Numbered from the stretch's first letter, positions 1-7,677 are shown. The stretch is 19,128 nucleotides of DNA from Sulfuricurvum sp. (GCA_030679635.1 JAUXSZ010000173.1:1-19128); one strand, 5' to 3'. Translations and numbers: made by a program. Notes: a model not told the origin generated them from the letters alone.

Positions 1-18
1 AAGTTCTTCTTGCGTCAT
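1..18 (-). CDS. Possible start of an unidentified minus-strand gene, truncated by the window edge
   Basis: Reading the minus strand from 18 gives ATG followed by five open codons (M-T-Q-E-E-L) before the sequence ends. A GAGG stands about ten bases before this ATG (minus strand of 29-32), a plausible though distant ribosome binding site. Six codons are too few to identify a product. If real, the gene is divergent from the PHP phosphatase at 91 and shares its 72-base upstream region. Chance ATGs in this setting are common, so this is only a pointer. Confidence 0.3.
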
Positions 19-50
19 AGTATAGTTACCTCAGGTTCGAAAAATTGCAC

Positions 51-56
51 TATAAT
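51..56 (+). promoter_or_regulatory. Probable -10 box for the PHP phosphatase gene
   Basis: A perfect TATAAT lies 34 bases before the ATG at 91, predicting a start of transcription near 63 and a leader of about 28 bases. No -35 hexamer is recognisable, which is usual for the main sigma factor of Campylobacterota, where the -10 dominates. Confidence 0.55.
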
Positions 57-90
57 ATCATGAATATGATTATTTTCAAGAGGAAATTAA

Positions 91-870
91 ATGAAAGTTG
101 ACCTCCACAATCACACAATACTGTGTAATCATGCAACGGGAAGTGTGAATGAATACGTGGAAGCTGCTATCGCGTGCGGGACGGAATATTTTGGATTTTC
201 AGACCATGCTCCGATGGAGTTTGATCCCGAATATCGGATGACTTTTGATGAAATGGGACTCTACGAGCAGTGGGTACAAGAGGCGCAGATACGGTATAAA
301 GATGAAATAACCGTATTGCTGGGATATGAAGTCGACTATCTTCCGGGATACATGGACGACCGTGTCCTAAAGCGCCCCTGCGACTATCTGATCGGAAGCG
401 TCCATTTTATCGACGAGTGGGGATTTGACAACCCTGAGTTTATCGGCCGGTATGACCATGTGGACATGGATGAGGTCTATTCGCGCTATTTCGGATTGAT
501 GGAGCTGATGGCGAAAACGGGAAGTTTTGACATTGTGGGGCATTTCGATCTCCTTAAAGTATTTAACTTTTTTCCCCGCTCCGATATCCGAATGTTGGCA
601 AAAAATGCCCTGAAAGCCATCAAAAAAGCGGATATGGCGATAGAGATCAACGTATCAGGCTTGCGAAAACCGGTACGTGAAGCGTACCCGTCTAATGGGT
701 TGCTAGAAGAAATTGCGGCACTGGATATCCCGATTACTTTTGCTTCGGATGCGCATCGTAGCGATCAGGTAGGACTGTTTGGCGATGAGATGGAAACATT
801 GGCGCACCGTATGGGATATACACAATGTGCGATTTATCGAAACAGAGATAGGGAAATGATTAAATTTTAG
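91..870 (+). CDS. PHP-family phosphatase, HisJ/HisK histidinol-phosphatase type
   Basis: A 259-residue PHP-superfamily metal-dependent phosphoesterase. Visible metal-ligand motifs in order are HNH at 6-8 with H14, SDH at 37-39, E80 in GYE, H105 in GSVH, H151 in GHFD, and SDAH at 219-222. This pattern and length match the HisJ/HisK histidinol-phosphate phosphatases, which remove phosphate from L-histidinol phosphate in the penultimate part of histidine synthesis. No other histidine gene is nearby, and several bacteria carry PHP paralogues of other specificity, so the substrate is inferred from family only. The ATG is preceded by AGAGGAA at good spacing. The gene stands alone, 73 bases before glnA, which has its own -10 box. 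Confidence 0.8.
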   Translation: MKVDLHNHTILCNHATGSVNEYVEAAIACGTEYFGFSDHAPMEFDPEYRMTFDEMGLYEQWVQEAQIRYKDEITVLLGYEVDYLPGYMDDRVLKRPCDYLIGSVHFIDEWGFDNPEFIGRYDHVDMDEVYSRYFGLMELMAKTGSFDIVGHFDLLKVFNFFPRSDIRMLAKNALKAIKKADMAIEINVSGLRKPVREAYPSNGLLEEIAALDIPITFASDAHRSDQVGLFGDEMETLAHRMGYTQCAIYRNRDREMIKF

Positions 871-905
871 GCACTATCCTTTTCCCCGTTTAACGTTTAA
901 TTCGC

Positions 906-911
906 TATAAT
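906..911 (+). promoter_or_regulatory. Probable glnA -10 box
   Basis: TATAAT lies 32 bases before the glnA ATG, and the ribosome binding site AGGAGAAA begins at 933. The surrounding DNA is very AT-rich. No sigma-54 type GG-N10-GC element is seen before glnA, unlike the nitrogen-regulated glnA of enteric bacteria. Confidence 0.6.
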
Positions 912-943
912 TTTTCAATTATTATTATTTTCAGGAGAAACGC

Positions 944-2374
944 ATGGGTAAATTCGTAAACAGCGTCGACGAGTTTTTTAGTTTTTGTAAAGAGAACGAT
1001 GTTCAGTTCGTAGATTTTCGCTTCACCGATATGAAAGGGACATGGCATCATGTTTCCTACCGTTACAGCGCAGTAAGCGCGGCTGCGTTTGAAAACGGTC
1101 TTCCGTTTGATGGTTCATCTATCGATGCATGGCAGCCGATCAACCGTTCAGATATGTTGCTAAAACCAGAAGCAGAGTCGGCCTTCATGGACCCGTTTAC
1201 GGCGGATCCGACCATTATCGTTTTTTGTGACGTCTTTGATATCTACAAAGGGCAAATGTACGAAAAATGTCCTCGGTCTATCGCTAAAAAAGCACTTCAG
1301 CACCTTAGCAATGCAGGTGTAGGCGATGTTGCGTATTTCGGTCCTGAAAATGAATTCTTCGTCTTTGACGATGTTAAGATCCGTGACGAAGTTAACTGCT
1401 CATACTATGAAGTAGACACCGAAGAGGGTTCATGGAACGATGCAAAGTCATTTCCTGATGGTTACAATACAGGTCACCGTCCACGTAATAAAGGGGGATA
1501 CTTTCCGGTAGCACCGATCGACACGATGGTTGATTTACGTGCCGAAATGATGTTGGTATTAGAGCAAGTGGGCCTTGAAGTTATTTTGGGTCACCACGAA
1601 GTAGCACAAGGTCAAGGGGAAATCGGAATCGTGTTCGATACGCTTGTCAATGCTGCGGATAACGTCCAAAAACTCAAATACGTTATCAAAATGGTAGCGC
1701 ATCTCAATGGTAAAACAGTCACCTTCATGCCGAAACCGCTTTACGGTGATAACGGTAACGGTATGCACGTTCACCAATCCATCTGGAAAGACGGAAAAAA
1801 TACGTTTTACAAAGAGGGTGGCTACAGCAACTTGAGCGAATCTGCGCTTCACTATGTGGGTGGTATCTTTGCTCATGCTCGCGCGATTGCAGCGTTCACA
1901 AATCCGTCAACGAACTCATACAAACGCCTTATCCCAGGTTTCGAAGCGCCGTCAATCTTGACCTATTCAAGCCAAAACCGTTCCGCTTCATGCCGTGTAC
2001 CGTACGGTGCGGGTGAAAAAGCGACGCGTATCGAAATGCGTTTTCCCGATTCAACAGCGTGTCCATACCTTGCGTTTACCGCAATGTTGCTAGCGGGACT
2101 TGATGGTATTAAAAATAAAACAGTACCAATCGGGCCAATGGACGAAGATTTATTCGAGCTCACGTTGAATGAAATTCGTGAAAAAGGGATTCCTCAAATG
2201 CCTCATACTCTTCGTGGAGCGCTTGAGTCACTTATCCGCGATAACGAATTCCTAAGACCGGTAATGAGTGAACTTTTCATCGATACGTATCAAAACTATA
2301 AGTTTGAAACACAAGTATGGCCGGACGAAGCTCGTCCGACAGCATTCGAATTCATCTCTACGTATTCTTGCTAA
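944..2374 (+). CDS. glnA: Glutamine synthetase, type I
   Basis: A 476-residue glutamine synthetase, making glutamine from glutamate, ammonia and ATP as the entry point of ammonia assimilation. The N-terminal beta-grasp domain carries DGSS at 56-59. The catalytic domain shows GPENEFF around 133-139 with metal-binding E135 and E137, and the conserved NGNGMHVH and NRSASCRVP segments. The usual adenylylation tyrosine (Tyr397 in E. coli, in NLYDLP) is Phe404 here, within DLFELT. The enzyme therefore cannot be switched off by GlnE-type adenylylation at that site. The same loss has been reported for Helicobacter pylori. The start is backed by AGGAGAAA five bases upstream. The gene appears monocistronic, with its own -10 and a weak hairpin after the stop. 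Confidence 0.97.
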   Translation: MGKFVNSVDEFFSFCKENDVQFVDFRFTDMKGTWHHVSYRYSAVSAAAFENGLPFDGSSIDAWQPINRSDMLLKPEAESAFMDPFTADPTIIVFCDVFDIYKGQMYEKCPRSIAKKALQHLSNAGVGDVAYFGPENEFFVFDDVKIRDEVNCSYYEVDTEEGSWNDAKSFPDGYNTGHRPRNKGGYFPVAPIDTMVDLRAEMMLVLEQVGLEVILGHHEVAQGQGEIGIVFDTLVNAADNVQKLKYVIKMVAHLNGKTVTFMPKPLYGDNGNGMHVHQSIWKDGKNTFYKEGGYSNLSESALHYVGGIFAHARAIAAFTNPSTNSYKRLIPGFEAPSILTYSSQNRSASCRVPYGAGEKATRIEMRFPDSTACPYLAFTAMLLAGLDGIKNKTVPIGPMDEDLFELTLNEIREKGIPQMPHTLRGALESLIRDNEFLRPVMSELFIDTYQNYKFETQVWPDEARPTAFEFISTYSC

Positions 2375-2378
2375 TCTC

Positions 2379-2392
2379 TGGGCCTCGGCCCA
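2379..2392 (+). terminator. Weak hairpin after glnA
   Basis: A GC-rich five-pair stem (TGGGC/GCCCA) with a CTCG loop begins five bases after the glnA stop codon. No T-run follows directly; the next T-run is about 40 bases on, at 2433-2440. It may act as a weak terminator or an mRNA end stabiliser. Confidence 0.35.
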
Positions 2393-2479
2393 AACTCCTC
2401 GTAACTTCCCATTCCTTGTCTTTAATTTAAAGTTTTTTTTGTAATAATCAATTAATATTATTTATTCAAGGAATAACTC

Positions 2480-2911
2480 ATGCACCGTAACGGTTATACA
2501 CGTGCCAGTTTGGCGATTTCTTTAATAGCTGCAGCAGGATTAGGATATGTTGCTTACTTGCAGTACAGTCTTGCACAGGTCGATTCGGTTATCGCAACGA
2601 CAATTTCTGGGGCACACAAAGCGGCAAAGTCAGTGTCTAAATTAAAAGCAGAAGGTAATGCAAGTATTGAACTGAGCAAAGTTACTGCGCTAGAGGGAAA
2701 AGGGTGGAAGCTTTCTGAGAATAATCAGAGCTATGAGTACAAAGTAGATGGTAAAGTTCATGCAACAATGACATTGGACCATGCGAGTGGAAAAGTAGTT
2801 TATAAGATTGATTGCGGAAGTTTTAAAGAAAGTATCGCACAACAAGAGTGTTCTGATACGCTGGATGGTACAGGGCGAAACTATATTAATACCGACGAGG
2901 TTCCTTGGTAG
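2480..2911 (+). CDS. Small membrane-anchored protein, possible divergent pilin-like protein
   Basis: A 143-residue protein that I do not recognise as a named family. One hydrophobic segment lies at about 9-28, followed by a soluble, probably periplasmic domain. That domain ends with two cysteines (IDC and QEC) suited to a disulfide. Layout and size resemble type IV pilin-like proteins. The N-terminus has a Gly-Tyr step before the hydrophobic stretch, and the C-terminal HASG...DC...C pattern recalls the ATGAFDC...C end of the pilin at 5347-5781. It lacks the Glu at +5 that pilins normally have, so cleavage by prepilin peptidase is doubtful. AAGGAA at 2468-2473 precedes the ATG at normal spacing. 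An AT-rich TAATAAT stretch at 2442-2448 may be the promoter. The gene is monocistronic and convergent with pckA. Confidence 0.7.
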   Translation: MHRNGYTRASLAISLIAAAGLGYVAYLQYSLAQVDSVIATTISGAHKAAKSVSKLKAEGNASIELSKVTALEGKGWKLSENNQSYEYKVDGKVHATMTLDHASGKVVYKIDCGSFKESIAQQECSDTLDGTGRNYINTDEVPW

Positions 2912-2917
2912 GTTTCT

Positions 2918-2944
2918 GTCATACCCGACTTGATCGGGTATCCA
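2918..2944. repeat. Dispersed palindromic element, single-hairpin copy
   Basis: A 27-base unit with the frame GTCAT, stem, CTTGA loop, stem, ATCCA. The eight-pair stem ATACCCGA (2921-2928) / TCGGGTAT (2934-2941) is perfect. It matches 25 of 27 bases of the reverse complement of 6114-6140 inside priA. The two mismatches are partners in the stem, so pairing is kept. It fills the gap between two convergent genes and could serve as a two-way terminator, although no T-run follows on either side. Confidence 0.8.
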
Positions 2945-2956
2945 GGGTGATTTTAA

Positions 2957-4537
2957 TTAGGAGAGCTGCGGTCCGGCTGCAGAGAAATCAAAGTCGTTTT
3001 GTCCATTGTATTTTTTAAAGTTTTTGATAAACATTGCGGCTAAATTGTCACGTTGTACAAGGTAAGCCTCTTTGTCAGCCCAAGCATTGCGTGGATTTAG
3101 AATAATCGGGTCTACCCCTTTGAGTGTTTTCGGTATGCTAAAACGAAAGGTATTGGTCGCCTCAAACTCGCTCTCTTTAATAGAACCATCGAGGATCGCG
3201 CGGATACATGAGCGGGTATCTTTGATACTCATCCGTTTTCCGACACCGTAAGCTCCCCCTGTCCATCCGGTATTCACCAAATAGACATTGACATGATGCT
3301 TGTCGATTTTTTCACCGAGAAGTTTTGCATACACCGTAGGATGCAAAGGGAGAAACGCTTCGCCGAAACATGAGCTGAATGTTGCTACGGGTTCCGTTAT
3401 ACCGCGTTCTGTCCCCGCAACTTTGGCCGTGTAGCCGCTGAGGAAATAGTACATTGCCTGTTCTTTTGAAAGCTTACTGACGGGAGGTAAAACACCAAAT
3501 GCATCAGCCGAAAGAAATATGATATTTTTAGGGTGTGGGGCTTGAAGAGAGGGTTCGTGATTCTCGATATGCTCAATCGGGTAGGATACGCGGGTATTTT
3601 CAGTTTTGGAACCGTCTTCGTAATTTACGAGACCGTCTTCATCGTATACGACGTTCTCCAATAGTGCGTTGCGTCGGATAGCATTGTGTATTTCAGGTTC
3701 ATTTGAGGGATCAAGGTTGATGACTTTTGCGTAACATCCCCCCTCAAAATTGAAAACACCGTTATCATCCCATCCGTGCTCATCATCACCGATTAAAGCC
3801 CGTTCAGGATCAGTAGATAGGGTTGTTTTACCCGTTCCGCTAAGTCCGAAAAATAAGCAGGTGTCATTGTCCGGTCCGACATTTGCCGAACAGTGCATCG
3901 CCAGTTTCCCTTCAAGCGGAAGCCAGTAGTTCATCATTGAAAAAATTCCTTTTTTCATTTCACCGCCGTACCATGTACCGCCGATGATGCACAAGTTCTC
4001 TTCGACATTAAAGAGGACAAATACTTCCGAATTCAGGCCATGGTTTTGCCATTTCTCATTGGTCGCTTTGCAGGCGTTTAGAACGGTGAACTGAGGCTTG
4101 AAGCTGTTTAACTCTTCGCTGTTGGGACGAATAAACATGTTTTTGACAAAGTGAGACTGCCACGCGATTTCCGAAACAAACCGAACAGAGCGTTTGCTCT
4201 CAGCGCTTGCGCCGCAAAATACATCGGTAATGTAGAGATCTTTATTGGAGAGCTGTTGTTGAGCAACTTCTAAGATCTCATTGAAAATAGCTTTGTCAAT
4301 CGGTTTGTTGACATCGCCCCACGCGATGTATTTGTTCGATGGCTCTTCATTGACGAAATATTTATCTTTGGGACTTCGACCCGTAAAGATACCCGTATCA
4401 ACCATAGTAGCACCGCTGCTGGCAAGCGCACACTCGCCATTGCGCAATTCATGCTCGATCAACTCATCAAAACTCAGATTATGAAAAATCTTTTGAGCGT
4501 TTTTAATCCCTAGCGTTTCAATCTCTGCGGATATCAT
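2957..4537 (-). CDS. pckA: Phosphoenolpyruvate carboxykinase (ATP)
   Basis: A 526-residue ATP-dependent PEP carboxykinase, interconverting oxaloacetate plus ATP with PEP, CO2 and ADP at the junction of the TCA cycle and gluconeogenesis. Key motifs are all present: TGRSPKDKY at 52-60 (substrate Arg54), YGGEMKKG at 190-197 (metal-binding lysine), MHCSANVG with H215, the P-loop [11 protein letters not shown] at 231-241, the kinase-2 segment [11 protein letters not shown] at 250-260, and [15 protein letters not shown] near the C-terminal third. Length is typical of the bacterial ATP form. The putative ribosome binding site AAGGGA is about ten bases from the ATG, rather far. Two TATAAT boxes lie upstream on the minus strand. 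It is convergent with the pilin-like gene and not in an operon. Confidence 0.97.
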   Translation of the reverse strand: MISAEIETLGIKNAQKIFHNLSFDELIEHELRNGECALASSGATMVDTGIFTGRSPKDKYFVNEEPSNKYIAWGDVNKPIDKAIFNEILEVAQQQLSNKDLYITDVFCGASAESKRSVRFVSEIAWQSHFVKNMFIRPNSEELNSFKPQFTVLNACKATNEKWQNHGLNSEVFVLFNVEENLCIIGGTWYGGEMKKGIFSMMNYWLPLEGKLAMHCSANVGPDNDTCLFFGLSGTGKTTLSTDPERALIGDDEHGWDDNGVFNFEGGCYAKVINLDPSNEPEIHNAIRRNALLENVVYDEDGLVNYEDGSKTENTRVSYPIEHIENHEPSLQAPHPKNIIFLSADAFGVLPPVSKLSKEQAMYYFLSGYTAKVAGTERGITEPVATFSSCFGEAFLPLHPTVYAKLLGEKIDKHHVNVYLVNTGWTGGAYGVGKRMSIKDTRSCIRAILDGSIKESEFEATNTFRFSIPKTLKGVDPIILNPRNAWADKEAYLVQRDNLAAMFIKNFKKYNGQNDFDFSAAGPQLS

Positions 4538-4604
4538 GGTCTTGCTGTCCCTTTATGTCTCAATACACTGCATCAAAAAAGCGATGAGTGACAATATGGC
4601 GCGA

Positions 4605-4610
4605 ATTATA
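4605..4610 (-). promoter_or_regulatory. Probable pckA -10 box
   Basis: The minus strand reads TATAAT here, predicting a transcript start near 4598 and a leader of about 60 bases before the pckA ATG. A second minus-strand TATAAT at 4620-4625 could be an alternative. The divergent pilin gene at 4822 shares the same 284-base upstream region. Confidence 0.5.
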
Positions 4611-4703
4611 CGCCTTTAAATTATAAATGAGAATTAAAGTACTGAATTATTAGCAGAAGAGGTTGTTTCGTTGTTTATCGGTAGGTTGGAAGTAGACAAA
4701 AAT

Positions 4704-4722
4704 AGATAATAAAATATTATCT
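4704..4722. repeat. Perfect AT-rich palindrome in the pckA/pilin intergenic region
   Basis: AGATAATA-AAA-TATTATCT is an uninterrupted 8-base inverted repeat with a 3-base centre, 100 bases before the pilin ATG and 94 bases before the pckA transcript start. Its symmetry fits an operator for a dimeric regulator. AT-rich palindromes arise easily by chance in AT-rich spacers, so the role is unproven. Confidence 0.4.
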
Positions 4723-4821
4723 TCAATGCTTGAGCGCTTAATAGTCATTTAAGACTAGTAGGCTCATAATAACAATAGAGTTGCGAGTGTAACTACTTTT
4801 TTTACTTATAAGGAGTAAACC

Positions 4822-5229
4822 ATGAAACGTTCTGGTTTTACTATGATCGAGTTGATCTTTGTTATCGTTATTCTTGGTATTTTGGCAGCTGTGGCAATTC
4901 CGCGTCTTGCAGCAACACGTGAAGATGCTAAAATAGCGTCTGAAATGACAAGTGTTGCTCAAGCGGTGCAAAATTTGGGGTCTGAGTGGACAGCGCAGGG
5001 TGCACTTACTAACTACACGCTTGCTGAAGCGCAATCGGCTGTAAAGTGTTTTACTTTGGCGATCACGGCTGATGGAAATCTAACGGTAACTCCTACTCCG
5101 ACTGATGCTACTATTTGTACCCCTACTATCGAAGCGGCTGTAGAAACTAAAGCTGCAGCTAATGGGATACTTAAAGCTGATAAAACAGCAAAAATTCATG
5201 TCTTGGGTGGGCAAAGCGTCAAACAATAA
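4822..5229 (+). CDS. Type IV prepilin-like protein (first of a tandem pair)
   Basis: A 135-residue class III prepilin. The short leader MKRSG is followed by FTMIEL, with the prepilin peptidase site between G5 and F6 and the conserved glutamate at +5 of the mature protein. The hydrophobic assembly helix (about 11-27) runs into the PRLAATR segment. The remaining domain is small, with C76 and C99 placed for a disulfide loop. The protein would be built into a type IV pilus or a type II secretion or competence pseudopilus; which one cannot be told from sequence. AAGGAG at 4810-4815 is a strong ribosome binding site, consistent with high expression. No assembly genes (ATPase, platform, secretin) occur in the window. 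A paralogue follows after a strong hairpin. Confidence 0.9.
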   Translation: MKRSGFTMIELIFVIVILGILAAVAIPRLAATREDAKIASEMTSVAQAVQNLGSEWTAQGALTNYTLAEAQSAVKCFTLAITADGNLTVTPTPTDATICTPTIEAAVETKAAANGILKADKTAKIHVLGGQSVKQ

Positions 5230-5247
5230 TTATTAATTCTTCTTTAT

Positions 5248-5273
5248 CCTTCCACCTCTTATAAGGTGGAAGG
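5248..5273 (+). terminator. Strong hairpin between the two pilin genes
   Basis: A perfect ten-pair stem CCTTCCACCT (5248-5257) / AGGTGGAAGG (5264-5273) with a six-base loop stands 19 bases after the first pilin's stop codon. It is followed by TATATAATTGAATTG and only later by TTTTT, so it is not a classical T-run terminator. It may be a weak terminator or a 3' stabiliser that uncouples the level of the first pilin from the genes downstream. Confidence 0.6.
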
Positions 5274-5275
5274 TA

Positions 5276-5281
5276 TATAAT
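5276..5281 (+). promoter_or_regulatory. Probable -10 box for the second pilin gene
   Basis: TATAAT begins three bases after the inter-pilin hairpin and lies 65 bases before the ATG at 5347. It predicts a leader of about 59 bases and independent transcription of the second pilin together with priA. Confidence 0.45.
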
Positions 5282-5346
5282 TGAATTGATTTTTGGGATT
5301 GTTGGACAATCATAGAACTCAGTGCAAAAGAATAGGGATTTATAGG

Positions 5347-5781
5347 ATGAAACGAAACGCTTTTACGATGATCGAACTGGTATTTGTTATTGTCATTTTG
5401 GGGATTTTGGCGGCGGTCGCAATTCCGAGATTTGCGGCAACGCGTGATGATGCCCAAATCACAAAAGGGCGCAGCGATGTTGCGGCGATCCGCTCGGCGA
5501 TTGTGAGTGAACGTCAGACACGTTTGCTAAAAGGTGATATTGCGTATGTCTCTGCTTTGGATGGGGTTAGTACGAATCTTTTTGATGGACCGGATGCTAA
5601 CCATACATTGTTACAGTATGGTATTGCTCCTGGGGTTGGAAACGGCAAGTGGGCTAAAACAGCAGCAAATACGTTTACATACACTGTTCTTGGGGACCCG
5701 GTTGCATTCACCTATACACAAGCTACTGGTGCATTTGATTGTACCCATACGAATCTAAACTGCAAACGCTTAACAGAGTAA
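5347..5781 (+). CDS. Type IV prepilin-like protein (second of a tandem pair)
   Basis: A 144-residue class III prepilin starting at the ATG 5347, preceded by AGGGA at 5334-5338; an upstream in-frame ATG at 5293 would bury the leader. The N-terminus MKRNA / FTMIEL gives cleavage after Ala rather than the usual Gly. Ala at -1 is tolerated by prepilin peptidase and recurs in Campylobacterota pilins. The helix and PRFAATRDDA segment closely match the first pilin, showing duplication, while the C-terminal domains differ. The C-terminal ATGAFDC...C loop suggests a disulfide. The stop codon lies just three bases before the proposed priA start, so priA is likely co-transcribed and translationally coupled. 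Confidence 0.9.
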   Translation: MKRNAFTMIELVFVIVILGILAAVAIPRFAATRDDAQITKGRSDVAAIRSAIVSERQTRLLKGDIAYVSALDGVSTNLFDGPDANHTLLQYGIAPGVGNGKWAKTAANTFTYTVLGDPVAFTYTQATGAFDCTHTNLNCKRLTE

Positions 5782-5784
5782 AAT

Positions 5785-7659
5785 CTGAGTTATTTTTTTC
5801 AAATTGCCCTCTTGGGCTCTCCTCTTGATCCTCTTACTTATCATAGTGAAACCCCATTGTGTACCGGAGTTCAAGTTAGAGTAACGCTTGGTAATAGAGA
5901 AATGAATGGTGTCGTGGTTGAACCTACCGAAAAACCCGATTTTAAAACACAACCGATTATCGAAGTTACCCCTTTTTTCTTTTCTACCACTCAAATCAAG
6001 ATGGCGCAATTTATGGCGGAGTATTATGGGTGTTCATTGGGTGAGGCACTTAATTTATGTGTGCCGTTTCCCGTCATCCTCGGGCTTGACCCGGGGATCC
6101 ATCTCGAAAAAACTGGATTCCCGATCAAGTCGGGAATGACGATTGACATTACCCTCTCTCCCGCTCAAGGCGAAGCGCTGAACTTTATCCGCTCTCATCC
6201 TGTCTCGCTGTTATTCGGCGATACGGGCGCCGGGAAAAGTGAAATATACATGAAGCGGATGGACGAGATTCTAAGCAATGGGAAGCGGGCATTGCTGTTG
6301 CTCCCAGAAATCTCTCTCACCCCGCAGATGGAAGAGCGTTTTAAACACCATTTTGGGGAAGTCTTTGTGCTATGGCACTCGAAAATGACCCCTAAGCAAA
6401 AAAAGACCACGTTAGCGAAGATTTATGACGGTTCGGCTCGTATCGTTGCAGGTCCAAGATCAGCGCTGTTTTTACCGATACAAGAGTTAGGGATCATCGT
6501 CGTGGATGAAGAGCATGATGAGAGTTATAAATCCTCCTCAAGGCCTCGTTACAATGCCCGTGATATGGCGATCTATACAGGGAAGATACTGGATATTCCC
6601 GTCGTATTGGGAAGCGCAACACCGAGTCTTGCAAGTTATGCAAAATATCCCTATTTTCGTTTGCGTGGAGGCTATTACACCTCTAAGCGGACCTTTGTAT
6701 TTGAACCCTCCATTGAGGCATTGACCTCCTTTATCGATGAAGAAATTGTTAGAAATTATCACGAAGCGCATCAGGGGATCGTTTTTATCCCTACTAGGGC
6801 CAATTTCAAGTATATGATGTGTGATAGTTGCGGGTATACGATTCAATGCCCGTTTTGCAGTGTAGGGATGAGTTTGCACAGACATGCCAAAGCGTTGAAG
6901 TGCCACTATTGTAACTATACTGAGATGTTACCGCGTATCTGCCCTAAATGCCAAAGCAGTCATTTGACTAATTCACGGCTAGGGACGGCGGAAGCGGTGG
7001 AGCACTTACGGACCCTTGTGGATGGGATGAATGTGGCGCAGTTTGACCGTGATGTGATTACGACGCAAAATAAGCTGATTAAGACACTCAAAGCGTTTAA
7101 TAACCGAGAAATCGATTTGCTCGTAGGGACGCAGATGCTCTCCAAGGGGCATGATTATCACGATATTACCCTTGGCGTGGTGATGGGGATTGATAACCTG
7201 TTGGCTCAAGCCGATTACCGTGCCCGAGAAAAAGCGCTCTCTCTCCTGATCCAAATTGCAGGTCGAAGTGGACGTAAGGAGGATTCTACCGTCATCGTAC
7301 AGAGTTTCAATGAGTCTTTTTTTAGAATCTATTTGGACGATTATGAGCTGTTCTTGCGAAGTGAGCTAAGCTTGCGGGACGGGAAATACCCACCGCATAA
7401 AAAACTGGCCCGATTGCTCTATTCGCATAAAAACGGGCTTAAAGCGAAAGAGGTCATGGAGGAAGCGGCGATGCGGTTAAGTACTCTTACAATGGTCGAG
7501 GTTGTGGGATATGGGGCTTCACCGATTGAGAGGATCGGGGGAAAATACCGTTTCCAAATTTTGCTGCGCAGCGATAAAAGTACCGAACTGATCCGTGCGA
7601 TCAAGTCGGTTAAGTCGCCTCTATGCGAGATTGATATGGACCCTATCGAGTTTACGTAA
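5785..7659 (+). CDS. priA: Primosomal replication restart helicase PriA, with in-frame palindromic insertion
   Basis: PriA reloads the replisome at stalled forks. The protein has an N-terminal DNA-binding domain and a helicase core with Walker A GDTGAGKS (from 6217), DEEH (from 6505), LGSATPS, an eight-cysteine zinc-binding insert (6820 to about 6960) and the GTQMLSKGHDY and QIAGRSGR motifs. At about 624 residues it is short compared with E. coli (732), as usual in Campylobacterota. Start: the family begins roughly MxYYxxALLxSPLxPLTY, and the frame reads SYFFQIALLGSPLDPLTY after a CTG at 5785, so CTG is taken as the start. The nearest conventional start is TTG at 5812, which would cut off the first strand. 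Positions 6073-6140 are a palindromic repeat read through in frame, lying in the linker between the two domains. Confidence 0.95.
   Translation: MSYFFQIALLGSPLDPLTYHSETPLCTGVQVRVTLGNREMNGVVVEPTEKPDFKTQPIIEVTPFFFSTTQIKMAQFMAEYYGCSLGEALNLCVPFPVILGLDPGIHLEKTGFPIKSGMTIDITLSPAQGEALNFIRSHPVSLLFGDTGAGKSEIYMKRMDEILSNGKRALLLLPEISLTPQMEERFKHHFGEVFVLWHSKMTPKQKKTTLAKIYDGSARIVAGPRSALFLPIQELGIIVVDEEHDESYKSSSRPRYNARDMAIYTGKILDIPVVLGSATPSLASYAKYPYFRLRGGYYTSKRTFVFEPSIEALTSFIDEEIVRNYHEAHQGIVFIPTRANFKYMMCDSCGYTIQCPFCSVGMSLHRHAKALKCHYCNYTEMLPRICPKCQSSHLTNSRLGTAEAVEHLRTLVDGMNVAQFDRDVITTQNKLIKTLKAFNNREIDLLVGTQMLSKGHDYHDITLGVVMGIDNLLAQADYRAREKALSLLIQIAGRSGRKEDSTVIVQSFNESFFRIYLDDYELFLRSELSLRDGKYPPHKKLARLLYSHKNGLKAKEVMEEAAMRLSTLTMVEVVGYGASPIERIGGKYRFQILLRSDKSTELIRAIKSVKSPLCEIDMDPIEFT
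6073..6140. repeat. Double-hairpin palindromic element inserted in frame in priA
   Basis: Two inverted copies of the 27-29 base unit, GTCAT...ATCCA at 6073-6101 and its reverse complement at 6114-6140, are separated by 12 bases. The whole 68 bases form an inverted repeat ending GTCAT...ATGAC; one more C/G pair at 6072 and 6141 extends it. The left arm forms ATCCTCGGG / CCCGGGGAT around the CTTGA loop, with one T-G pair. The right arm pairs perfectly over eight bases. The encoded peptide includes LGLDPGIH and IKSGMT, and has no place in PriA. The reading frame is preserved. No target-site duplication is evident. Confidence 0.85.
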
Positions 7660-7677
7660 AATTAACATCCAACAAGC

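Noticed and set aside
1559..1876. Antisense open frame within glnA
   Set aside because: It has no start signals and is explained by codon bias of glnA on the other strand.
5293..5346. Upstream in-frame extension of the second pilin
   Set aside because: It would add 18 residues before the short prepilin leader. The ATG at 5347 has AGGGA at proper distance and gives the standard MKR leader.
6073..6140. Assembly error or frameshift as the source of the odd PriA segment
   Set aside because: The segment is a complete, symmetrical repeat with kin at 2918-2944, and the frame is intact on both sides.
2918..6140. CRISPR array from the repeated palindromes
   Set aside because: Only three units, two of them inverted to each other and one 3 kb away, with no regular spacers and no cas genes.
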